A stretch of 64,000 bases of DNA from CAWHJB01 sp963698715 (GCA_963698715.1 CAVORW010000004.1:558001-622000); one strand, 5' to 3'; numbered from the stretch's first letter, positions 24,985 through 34,960 are shown. The notes: generated by a model not told the origin, from the letters alone. Numbers and translations: made by a program.

Positions 24985-26067
24985 TTAAGGAACCTGGAAA
25001 TTTACATACGCTAACTTGCCTGGTTGGACCTCGACCACCTGCTGCTGCATCCCACTCAGCCAAAACGAAACCTGGTAACTTCCCGGCGCCAAACCACTTA
25101 CAGAAAAACTCTCCTCAACGGGAGGCAGGCCCGCCAGCCGGCCCTCAGAATATGTCTTTAAGTAAATCTGGTCTAAAGCCGGCTGCCCAGGCCCAGCCAA
25201 TTGCTCCAGAACAATATTATCTATCGATACAAAATCACCGTCGCTATCAACAATCCGACCAGCAAGCGCCCCAAAAGCCTGCCCATCCTCATCAGATAGT
25301 GGTTTCAACCATAATTCCGGATTACGACAAGCCCCATAGGTGTTTTCACCAAGCCGCACTTCAAAATACAGGGTGCTACCTGTTATACTGCCGGTACTGC
25401 CTACCTGGCCAATCTCCTGCCCAGCCTGAACCGAATCATTCACACTGACCAAAACTTGCGAGAGATGGGCATACAACGTATAAACCGGCTGAGAAATTCC
25501 CGGTAGGGCATGCTCTAAAATCACCAGGTTGCCGTACATATTTGTAAAGCTGCCATAGACGGTGTTCAAGTCATCACCTGCGACAACAACCATCCCATCC
25601 GCAGCTGCTACAACCGGGGTACCGGTGGAATTGAGGAAGAAAACACCGTGGTAAGAATCTCCTGTTGCCCGCCGGTAGGAGCCATATCGATTTGCATGAT
25701 CGATTGTTTTGCGACCGTTTCCCCCAACTGGGCGGTCCAGGATGAAATTGCCATCCAGAATACAGATACCCTCCTGACAGGCTTGATTGCCAACCGCCAC
25801 CGAGGCAGGCTGAGTGGGATCAGGGACTGGCTCGATTGGAGCGGCTTGCTGGGTCGGGTCTTGACTTGTGTCAGATGGAGCGGGCTCTGTAGTGGCTTGT
25901 TCCTGCTCAGGCAGCTGACTATCTTGTTCGGAGGTGGTAGCTTGCGTAGTTGGGAGGGTATCATCGCCTCCCAAGACTCAACTCGTCAGCTGGCAGCTGA
26001 CCGTAACCAGAAAAATAACTCCCACAATCAACCCAGTGCCTGCAAAAGTGCGATTAGTTTTTTTCAT
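24985..26067 (-). pseudogene. M23 (LytM) peptidase-like lipoprotein with an in-frame TGA after the signal peptide
   Basis: An ATG at 26067 encodes a complete lipoprotein signal (MKKTNRTFAGTG ... VTVSCQLTS) and then TGA at 25978-25980; the same frame continues open to 24985. Downstream come a Gln/Thr/Pro spacer and an M23 domain (GDSYHGVFFLNSTGTPVVAAADGMVVVAG, NLVILEHAL, YTLYAHLSQ, STLYFEVRLG). The usual HxxxD Zn ligands are replaced (YHGVFFLNS in place of HxGxD), so catalysis is doubtful, but YAHL and FEVR remain. A C-terminal sandwich domain follows. Without readthrough, TTG at 25974 could start a protein lacking export. Point nonsense mutation, sequence error or recoding are the options. 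Confidence 0.75.
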
Positions 26068-26493
26068 TGGATCCTGCCTATTTCCTTGAATATAAATCCA
26101 GCTTGCGGTAGCGGTGATCAAGTACTTGCATGGGCGTATTTCAACCCATCCGGTTGGATTGGCTTTATTCCATTATAACCAGCAGTTGATTAAGCCATTA
26201 TCATCAACCACCTAAGAGAAGGTTAAGCGTCCAAATTGGTAGCTGCAGAGTGGATTACAGGCAGGCATAGCTGCAGCAGGCTAATGAGCAAATTCGGGGT
26301 TGCCCTTTGAGCCCGATTTTGTCTGATTATTACTGGGAACGCACCCAAACGGCCGAGATCAGCCTGGACATTGCCGCTCTGGATAAGATTGGTGAGATGT
26401 ACCGCGACTGACTTCTAGAAGAGACAGATCAAGCCCTGGTTCGCGCCCGTTTAGCTGGTTGCCACAGGTCAGAGATCTTGGAGAAGCAAGCTG
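26068..26493. other. Non-coding stretch with a possible gene remnant
   Basis: 426 bases between two minus-strand genes. On the + strand 26306-26413 a short frame (SPILSDYYWERTQTAEIS ... GEMYRD) looks coding in style but has no start and no family match; possibly the remnant of a lost gene. Nothing else seen. Confidence 0.35.
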
Positions 26494-28203
26494 TCAGCGA
26501 GGGGTCAAAGGCAAATAGATCCACTCCTGTGGATCGAACGGAGAACCTCCAAACTCAAAGGGACCGATATCGCAGATACCCTGCCTCAAAAAATCGCGTT
26601 GATCGCGAGACAGGCAAGTAAGTGGATTTCCAGTATTGATGGCTGGGCTGGTTTGCAGCAGCGCCATTGTCAATGTCGGGCCACCATTGTCAGCCAGGGC
26701 CGCCAGCTGGGGATCGATATAAATTGGGTTGGCTGTGATATTGTTATTGACCTCATTGTTGTAGGTGGGTTTATAGCGCGGGAATTGTATATTCTGTCCG
26801 CCATCGATCATCGGACGGTTGGTGTGGTATCCCTGCCACTCAGTTGGCGTAGGTAGACTCTGTTCGTTGAGGGTGTTGTTATAAAAAATCGTGTTGCTTA
26901 AAGTGATTACGTGATTGGCATCATTGGCCCCACCATGGAGCGCTCCAGCCTGATAAGCGGCATGATTGTTCGCAAAGGAAGTGTTAATGATATCGATCTG
27001 CCCCAGTGTGATTGCCACAGCGCCTCCCTGCCCGACGGAATTAAAAGGCGTGGTGGTTGTGTTGGCTACAAATGTGCTATTGGCAATCCGCCCGTGACCC
27101 AAAATATACAGCCAGGCTGCACCACCTTGACGAAGTGCCCGGTTGTCATGGAAGGTTGACTGATAAATATCCAAATTATCTTCGCCAATTCCACCTGCAT
27201 GATCATCTTCAATATGGTATATTGCCCCACCCTGTCCATACTGGCCATTCAAGCCAAACACTTCATTACTAATAAAAGAAGCTTTCTCATAGCTCACCTT
27301 GGTGCCCATATTGTCCGACACTGTCACAACGACTGCCCCGCCTCCCCGAATGGCAGTATTGTTTTCAAAGACGCTACCACAAATGTGCACCCGTTTGTTT
27401 GAATTTGGATTGTAGCTGTTGGCCACACCATCCAAGTGAACCGCGCCCCCATATCCTCGCACAATCCCATCCGAGACAGTGTCCAAAGCCTGGTTGTTGG
27501 AAAACCGACTGTTGAATACGAACAACCCGGTGGCAATGCCGCCAAATGCCCCCCCGTTCCCGGCCCGATTGTTCTTGAACACCGATCCAGAGATGATCGT
27601 TTCATAGGAATTGGACGAGAAGATCGCTCCACCCTGGTTATCTGCGGTATTGATATCGGTAGTGCTGTTGTTCTCAAAAGTGACGTTAATAATATGGAGC
27701 CGGGTACCCGGATGCCCAGATCTGATTGCGCCACCGGAATGTTCGCCGGTGCTTCCACCTGACGGCGCTTTGCCATTGATCAGCCGCAAATTTTGGAGTG
27801 TGACAGTGATCTCACCAACCGAAACTGGATTATGCCAGTCTTTAAACAGGATCCGGGTGAGCCCCTGCCCGTCTAGCGTAACCAGCCCACCTCCATCTAG
27901 CAGCGTATCAGTCTGGGTACTCAATCGCAATTCGGATGAGATCGCAATGGTGACAGGGGCAGGGCCGCAGTTAAAATTGATCTCACCCCCTGTATCCAAA
28001 GCAGCTTGAATGCCTGCTTGTGTGCAGTTTGTGATGGTGTTCGGGTTTTGGAGTACTACGGGCTGAATCGGTGGGGCACATACAACCAACCCGCTACCAA
28101 AATTCTGCCTTGCGGCCGCAGCCCACGGCGATTGCTCGCCGAATACCATACCAGCCAGGACAGCTAAGACAAAAATCGACCCTAAGACTTTCGGCCTCAA
28201 CAT
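26494..28203 (-). CDS. Exported right-handed beta-helix protein with choice-of-anchor Q end
   Basis: 569 residues from ATG 28203, chosen over 28260 because GAGGTG lies close before it and the signal peptide (MLRPKVLGSIFVLAVLAGMVFG) starts there. Many turns of about 25 residues with NNxA/GGAI patterns (SGGAIRSG, FENNST, GGAIFSS, FKNNRAGNGGAFGG ...) give a pectate-lyase-like solenoid (about 70-480). The end (ALLQTSPAINTGN, CLSRDQRDFLR, CDIGPFEF) is the choice-of-anchor Q signature. The last residues are EWIYLPLTPR, the aromatic-L-P tail. Probably a surface or secreted adhesin or polysaccharide-binding protein; no catalytic triad identified. Confidence 0.88.
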   Translation of the reverse strand: MLRPKVLGSIFVLAVLAGMVFGEQSPWAAAARQNFGSGLVVCAPPIQPVVLQNPNTITNCTQAGIQAALDTGGEINFNCGPAPVTIAISSELRLSTQTDTLLDGGGLVTLDGQGLTRILFKDWHNPVSVGEITVTLQNLRLINGKAPSGGSTGEHSGGAIRSGHPGTRLHIINVTFENNSTTDINTADNQGGAIFSSNSYETIISGSVFKNNRAGNGGAFGGIATGLFVFNSRFSNNQALDTVSDGIVRGYGGAVHLDGVANSYNPNSNKRVHICGSVFENNTAIRGGGAVVVTVSDNMGTKVSYEKASFISNEVFGLNGQYGQGGAIYHIEDDHAGGIGEDNLDIYQSTFHDNRALRQGGAAWLYILGHGRIANSTFVANTTTTPFNSVGQGGAVAITLGQIDIINTSFANNHAAYQAGALHGGANDANHVITLSNTIFYNNTLNEQSLPTPTEWQGYHTNRPMIDGGQNIQFPRYKPTYNNEVNNNITANPIYIDPQLAALADNGGPTLTMALLQTSPAINTGNPLTCLSRDQRDFLRQGICDIGPFEFGGSPFDPQEWIYLPLTPR

Positions 28204-28476
28204 GCGGCACCTCACTTTGTATTCAAGAATAAACATTTTCAAGTAATTTGTATGCTTCAATCAAACTTACTGATTTAATTTGCAGACCAGTTCCCTTCTG
28301 GAAGTTCATATATGTTTTATTTAATGGTTAGGAAGTGGTGTTATTTTCCCTTCCGCCCCTTGACCAAAAAAACTTGTTTCTAATTGTAATAGGGAGAAAT
28401 CAATCCAGAAAAAGATACTTGCATTTTTGCATACTCCGTGTTGCCATGAGACGCGCGAGTGAATTGCCAGATGGTT

Positions 28477-28482
28477 TACAAT
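28477..28482 (+). promoter_or_regulatory. -10 box (TACAAT) of an apparently leaderless gene
   Basis: TACAAT ends seven bases before ATG 28489, so the transcript would start at or next to the start codon. No ribosome site precedes that ATG, which agrees with leaderless initiation. Confidence 0.5.
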
Positions 28483-28488
28483 AATGTT

Positions 28489-29310
28489 ATGCCAACCATA
28501 GGTTTTGAGGCCGAAGTGGCCCGATCGCCGATCGATTTACCAAGAGCGGCGCTAACATTTGCCCAAGAGATCGCTTATCCTGCGCTGGATATAGCTCACT
28601 ATCTCGAGCGCCTGGATCAGTTGGCTGTCTCTCTCTCGAGTGAAATAACCCCAGTTCAAACGCCATCTGCCCAGGCCATGGCTTTAGCCAAATCCTTGTT
28701 CAATCAGATAGGCTATCAAGGCAACCGGCAGAACTACACCGATCCGCGTAATAGCTATCTAAACGAAGTCTTGGAGCGCCGGTTAGGTATTCCGATCAGC
28801 CTCTCGGTAATTTACCTGGCGATTGCTGACCGGCTGGGCATTCCTGCATCTGGCATTGGTCTGCCAGGACATTTCATCGTCAAGGTCCCTGGCGAAAATG
28901 GCCCGGGATTTATCGACCCATTTCATACCGGCAGGCAATTAACACCCGACGATTGTGCCCGCCTGGTTGAGCAGACAGTTGGCTATAGCGGTCCCCTGCA
29001 GGATGAATGGCTGGAGCCAGTGTCCCCCCGGACAATCCTGACCCGCATGTTAAACAACCTGCGGGGCATCTATTTACAGGAGCATGCCTGGCAACTGGCG
29101 CATGCGACTGTCGAACGTCTGCAGATATTGCAGCCTGAGCTGATCGAATTGCAGCGTGATTTGGGCGTCATCCACCATCGCAGCGGATCGCTCCGTCTGG
29201 CTGCACATTATTACGAACGATATCTCCAAGCGGCTCCGAATGCCACAGATGCCGAAACGATCCGAATTTATATGAATGCTGCCGTCCAAAGGCTGGCACG
29301 CCTGAATTAA
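28489..29310 (+). CDS. SirB1-family transglutaminase-like protein with TPR-like end
   Basis: 273 residues from ATG 28489. The family core is clear: NQIGYQGNRQNYTDPRNSYLNEVLERRLGIPISLSVIYLAIADRLGIPASGIGLPGHFIVKV, with FIDPFHTGR behind. SirB1 is a transglutaminase-like fold in which the catalytic Cys is replaced; function is unknown. The last 80 residues form two TPR-like helical pairs (LAHATVERLQILQPELIELQRDLGVIHHRSGSLRLAAHYYERYLQAAP). Cytoplasmic. An upstream in-frame start (28459) would overlap the -10 box and is less likely. Confidence 0.85.
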   Translation: MPTIGFEAEVARSPIDLPRAALTFAQEIAYPALDIAHYLERLDQLAVSLSSEITPVQTPSAQAMALAKSLFNQIGYQGNRQNYTDPRNSYLNEVLERRLGIPISLSVIYLAIADRLGIPASGIGLPGHFIVKVPGENGPGFIDPFHTGRQLTPDDCARLVEQTVGYSGPLQDEWLEPVSPRTILTRMLNNLRGIYLQEHAWQLAHATVERLQILQPELIELQRDLGVIHHRSGSLRLAAHYYERYLQAAPNATDAETIRIYMNAAVQRLARLN

Positions 29311-29445
29311 ACCAACAGTCCGCCGGCCACATTTACGAGACACAAACCTTCCTGTGGGTACCAGGAAGCCGGGCGCATGAATATGTTGCAGGTTTCTACA
29401 AACTTTTTGTGCACCTCGAAAGCCCAACAATTACCTGCCAGGCGG

Positions 29446-29451
29446 TATAAT
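29446..29451 (+). promoter_or_regulatory. -10 box (TATAAT) of the gene at 29502
   Basis: Consensus TATAAT 51 bases before ATG 29502, with AGGAGG in the leader at 29489-29494. Confidence 0.5.
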
Positions 29452-29501
29452 CAGGTTTAAGGTCCATAAATGGATTGGCGAGGTAATAGGAGGATAAAGG
29501 C

Positions 29502-30413
29502 ATGGAAAATCTGGCTCTCTGGCACCTGATGCGTGACGCCTGGAGATCAACGAATCCCCACTTCGAGCCGGCTATCCAGCAAGTGATGGCAGAAACTAAT
29601 TTAGAGCCGCGTTCCTGGGGATTGCTTCTGGCAGCGAAAAATTTTGAGCCAGAGGAGGTGACTCCCGGGCATTTGCTGGTTCGCTCTCCATACACATCTG
29701 CCGAGAATTACCTCTACCAATTAAAAACGATCACTTCGGTTGGTTATATGGCGGAGGTCAATCCGGGAAAATTCCGGCTTACCGCTACTGGACGGCAAGC
29801 TGTCCAGCGCTTTATTGACCGGGCCCGGTTTGCCATGGCCCAAGCTGATCCACTGCTGCCTGCCGATTCAAGCCGGTTGGCGGTGCTGCTTGAAAAACTG
29901 GTCGACGGCTGCCTGAACCACCCTGCCCCTCCCGATACCTGGTCGATTCGCCTCAGCTATCAGATCATGCCAGAAAAAGATCCGCCCCTGCCCTATATCG
30001 AGCAGGCATTCACTTGCCTGGACGCTTATCGGGATGATGCCCACCTGGCAGCCTGGCGCACGAGCAACCTGAGCGCTACCACATTCGAAGCCCTGACAAT
30101 CTTGTGGTGTGGGGAAGCATCTTCGCTTAATGGTATTGTAAGAAAACTGGCCCGGCGCGGCCACGACCCAAAAATATATTCTATGGCCTTATCCGATCTG
30201 CGCCACAACAGATATGTCGCCGGCGCCCGGACTGCACTGCGCATGACACCAGCCGGTCAGGAGTTCCGTGATCAGGTAGAAGCAAAAACGAACGAGCTAT
30301 TTTTCCAGGCCTGGAAAGTGCTTTCTGACTCTGATAAAGCTGAATTGAACGACCTTCTATCCCGCTTGCAAGATGGCTTAACCCGCTCAGCTCAGGCGAA
30401 CCAGCCTGAATAA
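29502..30413 (+). CDS. Protein with two winged-helix-like domains, unknown role
   Basis: 303 residues; not recognised as a named family. AGGAGG stands seven bases before the ATG. Residues 40-105 read like a MarR-type winged helix (LLVRSPYTSAENYLYQLKTITSVGYMAEVNPGKFRLTATGRQAVQRFI), and 190-265 like a second (EALTILWCGEASSLNGIVRKLARRGHDPKIYSMALSDLRHNRYVAG ... LRMTPAGQEFRDQVE). No signal or membrane segment. A DNA-binding or regulatory role is inference. It runs 6 bases before the LysM/M23 lipoprotein gene, so the two may be co-transcribed. Confidence 0.6.
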   Translation: MENLALWHLMRDAWRSTNPHFEPAIQQVMAETNLEPRSWGLLLAAKNFEPEEVTPGHLLVRSPYTSAENYLYQLKTITSVGYMAEVNPGKFRLTATGRQAVQRFIDRARFAMAQADPLLPADSSRLAVLLEKLVDGCLNHPAPPDTWSIRLSYQIMPEKDPPLPYIEQAFTCLDAYRDDAHLAAWRTSNLSATTFEALTILWCGEASSLNGIVRKLARRGHDPKIYSMALSDLRHNRYVAGARTALRMTPAGQEFRDQVEAKTNELFFQAWKVLSDSDKAELNDLLSRLQDGLTRSAQANQPE

Positions 30414-30419
30414 TCATTC

Positions 30420-32033
30420 TTGAAAACCAGGCGCAGCCAACCAGCTGGCAGTTCCGCTAACCGGCCTAAATTTTGTTTGATGCCCGGCCACCGAATCATT
30501 GGTATATTATTATTGTGGCTCTTACCAGCGTTGGCATGCAATTATCCAACCGCTAACAACCCTTCGATAGGGGTAAACCCATCGGCCCTGCGCCAGACGC
30601 TGAGTGCACAAGCTGTGGGGACCTCAACCCCAGACCAACCCCCGTCCGAAAATGCAACTAGCACAACCAGCCCCGAACAGCCGGGGCCACAAACAGCCAC
30701 CCCCGGATTGCCTCTGCCGGTTGGGGGCTTCGATCCCAACTATTTTTATTACCAGACACTATCTGGCGATACTCTGCCATCTTTAGCCCTGCGCTTCGCT
30801 GTTCATGAGTCGCAAATCAGCGCAAACCAGGCTTTACCAGGCCGGGCTTATCTTCCATCTGGCCTTATCCTCACCATACCCAGGGCCATCCCCGCTTCAG
30901 CCTATCCAGATGCCCTGCTGCCGGACAGCGAGGTGATTTTTTCGCCCACCACGGTTGAGTTTTCAATTTCAGACTATGTCCAAAACGCACCCGGTTTTCT
31001 TGCCACCTATCAAGAAATTGTGGATGGCATAACCTCCAACAGCGCTCAAATCGTTCAAAGAGTTGCCCAAGAGACATCAACCAATCCACGCTTCCTGCTG
31101 GCCATGTTGGAATACCGCTCCGGGTGGGTGCGCGGCCAGCCCCCCACCGGGCAGGATCTCCGCTTCCCCTTGCTGCTCAATGTGCCTGGCTACCAGGGAT
31201 TGTATAAAGAGCTTTCTGTGGTTGGCAAGCTGCTCAATATTGGCTACTACGGCTGGCGGTCTGGTGATTTAACCTCAATCAAATTCGCGGATAGCACGAC
31301 AGTCCGGTTAAGCCCTGAATTAAACGCTGGCAGCGTGGCCATCCAATACCTGTTTGCCCGTTTATACAAACAGCCGGACTGGCAGCAAGCGCTGTACGCT
31401 CAGGGCTCCTTCATCCAGGTGTACCAGGAGATGTTCGGTGATCCCTGGAGCCGGGCTGCACAGATGGAGCCGCTACTGCCAGCCGAGCTTCAACAACCAC
31501 CTCTGGAGCTGCCCTTTAGACCAGGAGAACGCTGGAGTCTGACCTCAGGGCCGCATCTGGCCTGGAATACCGGCACGCCTTTGGGCGCCTTGGATTTTTC
31601 ACCTGTTACCGGACAGGCCACTTGTGCGGTCTCCCAAGCCTGGACGACTGCCTCTGCACCGGGTCTGATCACGCGTTCCGAAAACAATACCGTCATTCTC
31701 GACCTGGATGGTGATGGGTATGAACAAACTGGCTGGGTCCTGTTTTACTACCACATCGCACATCAGGAGCGCCTACCCGCGGGTGTATTCGTCAACACTG
31801 ACGATCGGATCGGGCACCCATCCTGCCAGGGCGGCAACGCGACCGGCGCGCATGTACATATCGCCCGCAAGTACAACGGCGAATGGCAGCCAGCCGATGG
31901 ACCAGTGCCATTCATCTTGAGCGGTTGGACGGTCCTGTCTGGCGAACGGGCCTATCAGGGCAGCCTGGTTAAAGGCAGCGACATCGTCCGGTCCAGCCCG
32001 GGAGGGGCGGGCACTTCAATTATCATCCGCTAA
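30420..32033 (+). CDS. Lipoprotein with LysM and degenerate M23 domains
   Basis: 537 residues if TTG 30420 is used; ATG 30480 would give 517 and still keep the signal peptide, so the start is undecided. Lipobox LPALAC at about residue 40, Thr/Pro/Ser spacer to about 100, LysM-like segment (YYQTLSGDTLPSLALRFAVHESQISANQALPGRAYLPSGLILTIP, about 108-155), a helical middle, and a C-terminal M23-like fold (GPHLAWNTGTPLGALDFSP ... NATGAHVHIARKYNGEW). The H-x-H and D of M23 are visible (GALDFS, GAHVHIA). Likely acts on or binds peptidoglycan or another envelope glycan. Confidence 0.78.
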   Translation: MKTRRSQPAGSSANRPKFCLMPGHRIIGILLLWLLPALACNYPTANNPSIGVNPSALRQTLSAQAVGTSTPDQPPSENATSTTSPEQPGPQTATPGLPLPVGGFDPNYFYYQTLSGDTLPSLALRFAVHESQISANQALPGRAYLPSGLILTIPRAIPASAYPDALLPDSEVIFSPTTVEFSISDYVQNAPGFLATYQEIVDGITSNSAQIVQRVAQETSTNPRFLLAMLEYRSGWVRGQPPTGQDLRFPLLLNVPGYQGLYKELSVVGKLLNIGYYGWRSGDLTSIKFADSTTVRLSPELNAGSVAIQYLFARLYKQPDWQQALYAQGSFIQVYQEMFGDPWSRAAQMEPLLPAELQQPPLELPFRPGERWSLTSGPHLAWNTGTPLGALDFSPVTGQATCAVSQAWTTASAPGLITRSENNTVILDLDGDGYEQTGWVLFYYHIAHQERLPAGVFVNTDDRIGHPSCQGGNATGAHVHIARKYNGEWQPADGPVPFILSGWTVLSGERAYQGSLVKGSDIVRSSPGGAGTSIIIR

Positions 32034-32104
32034 TCGGAATGACCGGCGATCGCGCCCCGACCGGGTACGCTATCCAGTGATCACCTAACAATCCATATCT
32101 GAAT

Positions 32105-33694
32105 TTACACAATATCTCTGGGAGTATATACTCGTATTGCAGCCGGCCCGGGTACAGGACATTTGTACTCGCAGATCCCACACCCTATGCAAAGCTCACT
32201 CAGCACATAAGGCAACTGAATCCTTGCCGAGGTTCCACCTGGTCCTGGCAGCTCTTCTTCGCGCAGCTGGATGGCTTTCTCTGATAAAGGGCACATTTCC
32301 TCACATACGATGCAGTCTTGCTGATCTCCCCAGGCAATGCAGCGATTCTGATCGATGGTGGCCTTGCCGATTACTTGCTGGCGCTTGTCGGCCAGGGAAA
32401 GCGGGGGAATTGCCTGGACAGGGCAGATCTGACCGCAAGCGCTGCAAGAATAATCGCAGTACCCCAGACGAGGCAGCAGGACTGGTGTCCACAACCCCTC
32501 CAACCCGGCTTCAACCAACGCTGGCTGCAAACCACCGGTTGGGCAGGCCCGCATACATGCTCCGCATCGCAGGCAGAGCGACTGCAAATCATTCTCGCGC
32601 CCGCCAGGAGGCAGCAAATGATGGGCGTGCTCCTGAAAAGCACTTGCATCGCTGGCAAAGATAGCTAACCCACCCAGGGTCGCGCCAATAGCAATTAAGG
32701 CTTGCCGGCGTCCCAGGTCATAGTCATTCCAGTTGACAGGAGACAGTTTGGGTACGAATGCTATGCCGCTGCGCGGGCAGCTTTTCAGGCAATCCAGGCA
32801 GAGCGTGCACTCGCTGGGATCGCTGGCATAATCCTTGAGAGGGTCAATGGTTCCAGTTGGGCAGGCTGGCGCGCATATTCCGCAGCCTTTACAATCCGGG
32901 CGGACTACCCGACGAACCAGGGCAATTTTCGCCACCAGGCCCAGCAACCCTCCGAGCGGGCACACGTAGCGGCACCAAAAACGGGGCGCCAGGAGATTCA
33001 GGCCAATCACACCCAGAAATACTAACCCATAAAGCCCAACCTGACGGACAACCAACGGCTCTGAGGGCAGGATCGCTGGCCTCACCAGGCTATCGAAATC
33101 GGCCACTGGTCCTGAGAAGAATGGTAAGCTGTACAGGCTGGTTTCAGCAATGGTCACCAGCCGGTCCAAAACCGGCCAAAGGCTGGTAGTCAGGGTACGG
33201 AACATGATCGTGAGCGGATCAAAGATTAACAAGGTCAGGTTGCCAAACAGGGCAGCAATCAAGATAGCCAGTAGCAACCCGTATTTCAGACTTCGCCAGC
33301 TTTCTGATGGGGAATCCGGTTGCCCATCCTGGCTTCCCCGGTGGACAACCCCGCGTTTCAACGGGATCCAATCCAACACGGTGCCCAATGGGCACAACCA
33401 GCCACACCAGGCGCGGCCAAAAAGGATTGCCAGAATCAGCACAATCAGCGCCAAAGCAGATCCGGTCAAAAAAGTCTTGCTGGCAAGCAGGTGGGCCAGC
33501 CCAAGCAGAGGATCCAGGCGCAGGCTGGCATTGACCAGGCTGGCAGGCCAGCCCCCTCTGCGAGCCATGACAAAAAACGCCATAAAAAAAAGCAGTCCCA
33601 CGGCCTGACTGATTTTACGCGCCACCAGCCAGCGTCCAGCGACAACCGCAGAATGGTTTTTTATTCTGTCCGGCGTCCTTTTTTTAGCCGCCAA
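32105..33694 (-). CDS. NapH/polyferredoxin-type membrane 4Fe-4S protein
   Basis: 529 residues from TTG 33694, chosen because AGGAG lies seven bases upstream; this start overlaps the end of the DUF362 gene by 11 bases. The N-terminal half is a five-helix membrane domain with the NapH motifs GRAWCGWLCPLGTVLDW and PRFWCRYVCPLGGLLGL. Behind it are about five 4Fe-4S motifs (CKGCGICAPACP, CTLCLDCLKSCP, CLRCGACMRACP, CSACGQICP, CIGCGICEYKCP) and one atypical CIVCEEMCP. Such proteins carry electrons from quinol or to periplasmic or cytosolic partners. Its coupling with DUF362 recurs in anaerobes. Confidence 0.88.
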   Translation of the reverse strand: MAAKKRTPDRIKNHSAVVAGRWLVARKISQAVGLLFFMAFFVMARRGGWPASLVNASLRLDPLLGLAHLLASKTFLTGSALALIVLILAILFGRAWCGWLCPLGTVLDWIPLKRGVVHRGSQDGQPDSPSESWRSLKYGLLLAILIAALFGNLTLLIFDPLTIMFRTLTTSLWPVLDRLVTIAETSLYSLPFFSGPVADFDSLVRPAILPSEPLVVRQVGLYGLVFLGVIGLNLLAPRFWCRYVCPLGGLLGLVAKIALVRRVVRPDCKGCGICAPACPTGTIDPLKDYASDPSECTLCLDCLKSCPRSGIAFVPKLSPVNWNDYDLGRRQALIAIGATLGGLAIFASDASAFQEHAHHLLPPGGRENDLQSLCLRCGACMRACPTGGLQPALVEAGLEGLWTPVLLPRLGYCDYSCSACGQICPVQAIPPLSLADKRQQVIGKATIDQNRCIAWGDQQDCIVCEEMCPLSEKAIQLREEELPGPGGTSARIQLPYVLSELCIGCGICEYKCPVPGPAAIRVYTPRDIV

Positions 33695-34742
33695 TATTAA
33701 TCTCCTCAATTCTCAGGCTGCCCAGGTCATTCCGACCCAATCCCATAGCAGTACCAGCCTGAATGAAACTCAAATCATCTGAGCGCTTCCCAAACAAGGT
33801 TGCTGCATAGCTGTCGGCAGCTACGATATCAGGGCTGGCGATCAACGTGTCGAGTTTGAGAACGTCATCCAAGTTGCCCCCAGTTGGGCCATTCGCTGTC
33901 AGGACACGAACCGCATCGATGATGGTCAATCCAGGCCTCACCAGGCTGGTCAGGTCTGCCAGATTCTGGCCCAAATTTCCATGCAGGGCAGAACGGTTCT
34001 GAATCACCCCCATCAAGTTTTTCATACCCAGGGTCAGGCCTGCCAGGCTGTGATGTTTAGCGATCGGCACATTGATGACCAGGTCCGCTTTCAGCAGATC
34101 ATCATATATTTTCACCTTCTTCAATTTTTTCGCACCGGGTATCTCCACTGCCCTGTACTTAATATGACTCATGACCACCATTTCTCCACCGGAAGCCTGA
34201 ACCTGCTCCTGAATACCACTGATCGCATATGCTTCCTCAGCCGAGCCCCCAAATGGCCCATCCATCACCTGGATACTGGCTGCCCCGGCTTCCAGGCATA
34301 GCCTTACCAAAGCACCAACCACGAATGGATTGGTGGTTGCGGCAAACTCGTAAGGATGATAAGCCACACAAATATTTGGTTTAATAATCACTTTGGCCCC
34401 CGGAGAAATGAACATCTGCATACCTCCTAGAGCCTCCAGGGCTGTGTTTACCAGGTCTTGCGGCTCTTTACCCCGCACTACAACCAGATCTGGAGTTGAG
34501 AGCCCGGCTGGTGGAGCTGTTGGAGCAGGGGCAACCTCGGAGTCCAAGGCCGGCGGTCGCTCTCCGCCTACTGGGGTAAGGCTTGGCACAGAAACCGTCG
34601 GTTGGACCTGGACAGATGTCACTTCAGGTGGGGGGATAAAATTTTCACGTTTGGCACAGGCGGATAATGCTTGCTCAAGTGCCAGCACACCCATGCCGGC
34701 TGCTGCTGCCCGGATGAATTCTCGTCGGGTAAGTGATTTCAT
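33684..34742 (-). CDS. DUF362 protein with Tat and lipoprotein signals
   Basis: 352 residues. The N-terminus has a Tat motif (TRREFIRAAAAGMG) and a lipobox-like LSACA, so the protein is probably exported folded and anchored. A Pro/Ser spacer leads to the DUF362 domain (from about 85): VIIKPNICVAYHPYEFAATTNP, VMDGPFGGSAEEAYAISGI, DLVINVPIAKHHSLAGLTLGMKNLMGVI and DAVRVLTANGP. DUF362 often binds or accompanies Fe-S clusters; here no cysteine motif is visible in the domain itself, so the clusters are supplied by the coupled polyferredoxin. Biochemical role unknown. Confidence 0.88.
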   Translation of the reverse strand: MKSLTRREFIRAAAAGMGVLALEQALSACAKRENFIPPPEVTSVQVQPTVSVPSLTPVGGERPPALDSEVAPAPTAPPAGLSTPDLVVVRGKEPQDLVNTALEALGGMQMFISPGAKVIIKPNICVAYHPYEFAATTNPFVVGALVRLCLEAGAASIQVMDGPFGGSAEEAYAISGIQEQVQASGGEMVVMSHIKYRAVEIPGAKKLKKVKIYDDLLKADLVINVPIAKHHSLAGLTLGMKNLMGVIQNRSALHGNLGQNLADLTSLVRPGLTIIDAVRVLTANGPTGGNLDDVLKLDTLIASPDIVAADSYAATLFGKRSDDLSFIQAGTAMGLGRNDLGSLRIEEINIGG

Positions 34743-34915
34743 TTTCTCGAACTCCTATCGGTAAGTGAGACCAAAAATGCCAACGACTCAGATAATTAAG
34801 CTGCCTGTACCTATCTTTATACCGGCTAGATCTTCCGCTGTCATGTGTGATTTGTTACCGGGGAGCTGCATAGAAGTCACATCTTGCTCAATCCGAATTA
34901 CACTTGCAAAGGTAG

Positions 34916-34960
34916 ATGAGGTGGTGATTTTCGGACAGTGTCCGAAAATCACCACCTCAT
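34916..34960. repeat. Intergenic long-hairpin element D
   Basis: Perfect 20-bp stem (ATGAGGTGGTGATTTTCGGA 34916-34935), loop CAGTG, flank ATATCCTCC. It sits between two divergently transcribed genes, so it cannot be a terminator for either. Confidence 0.8.
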
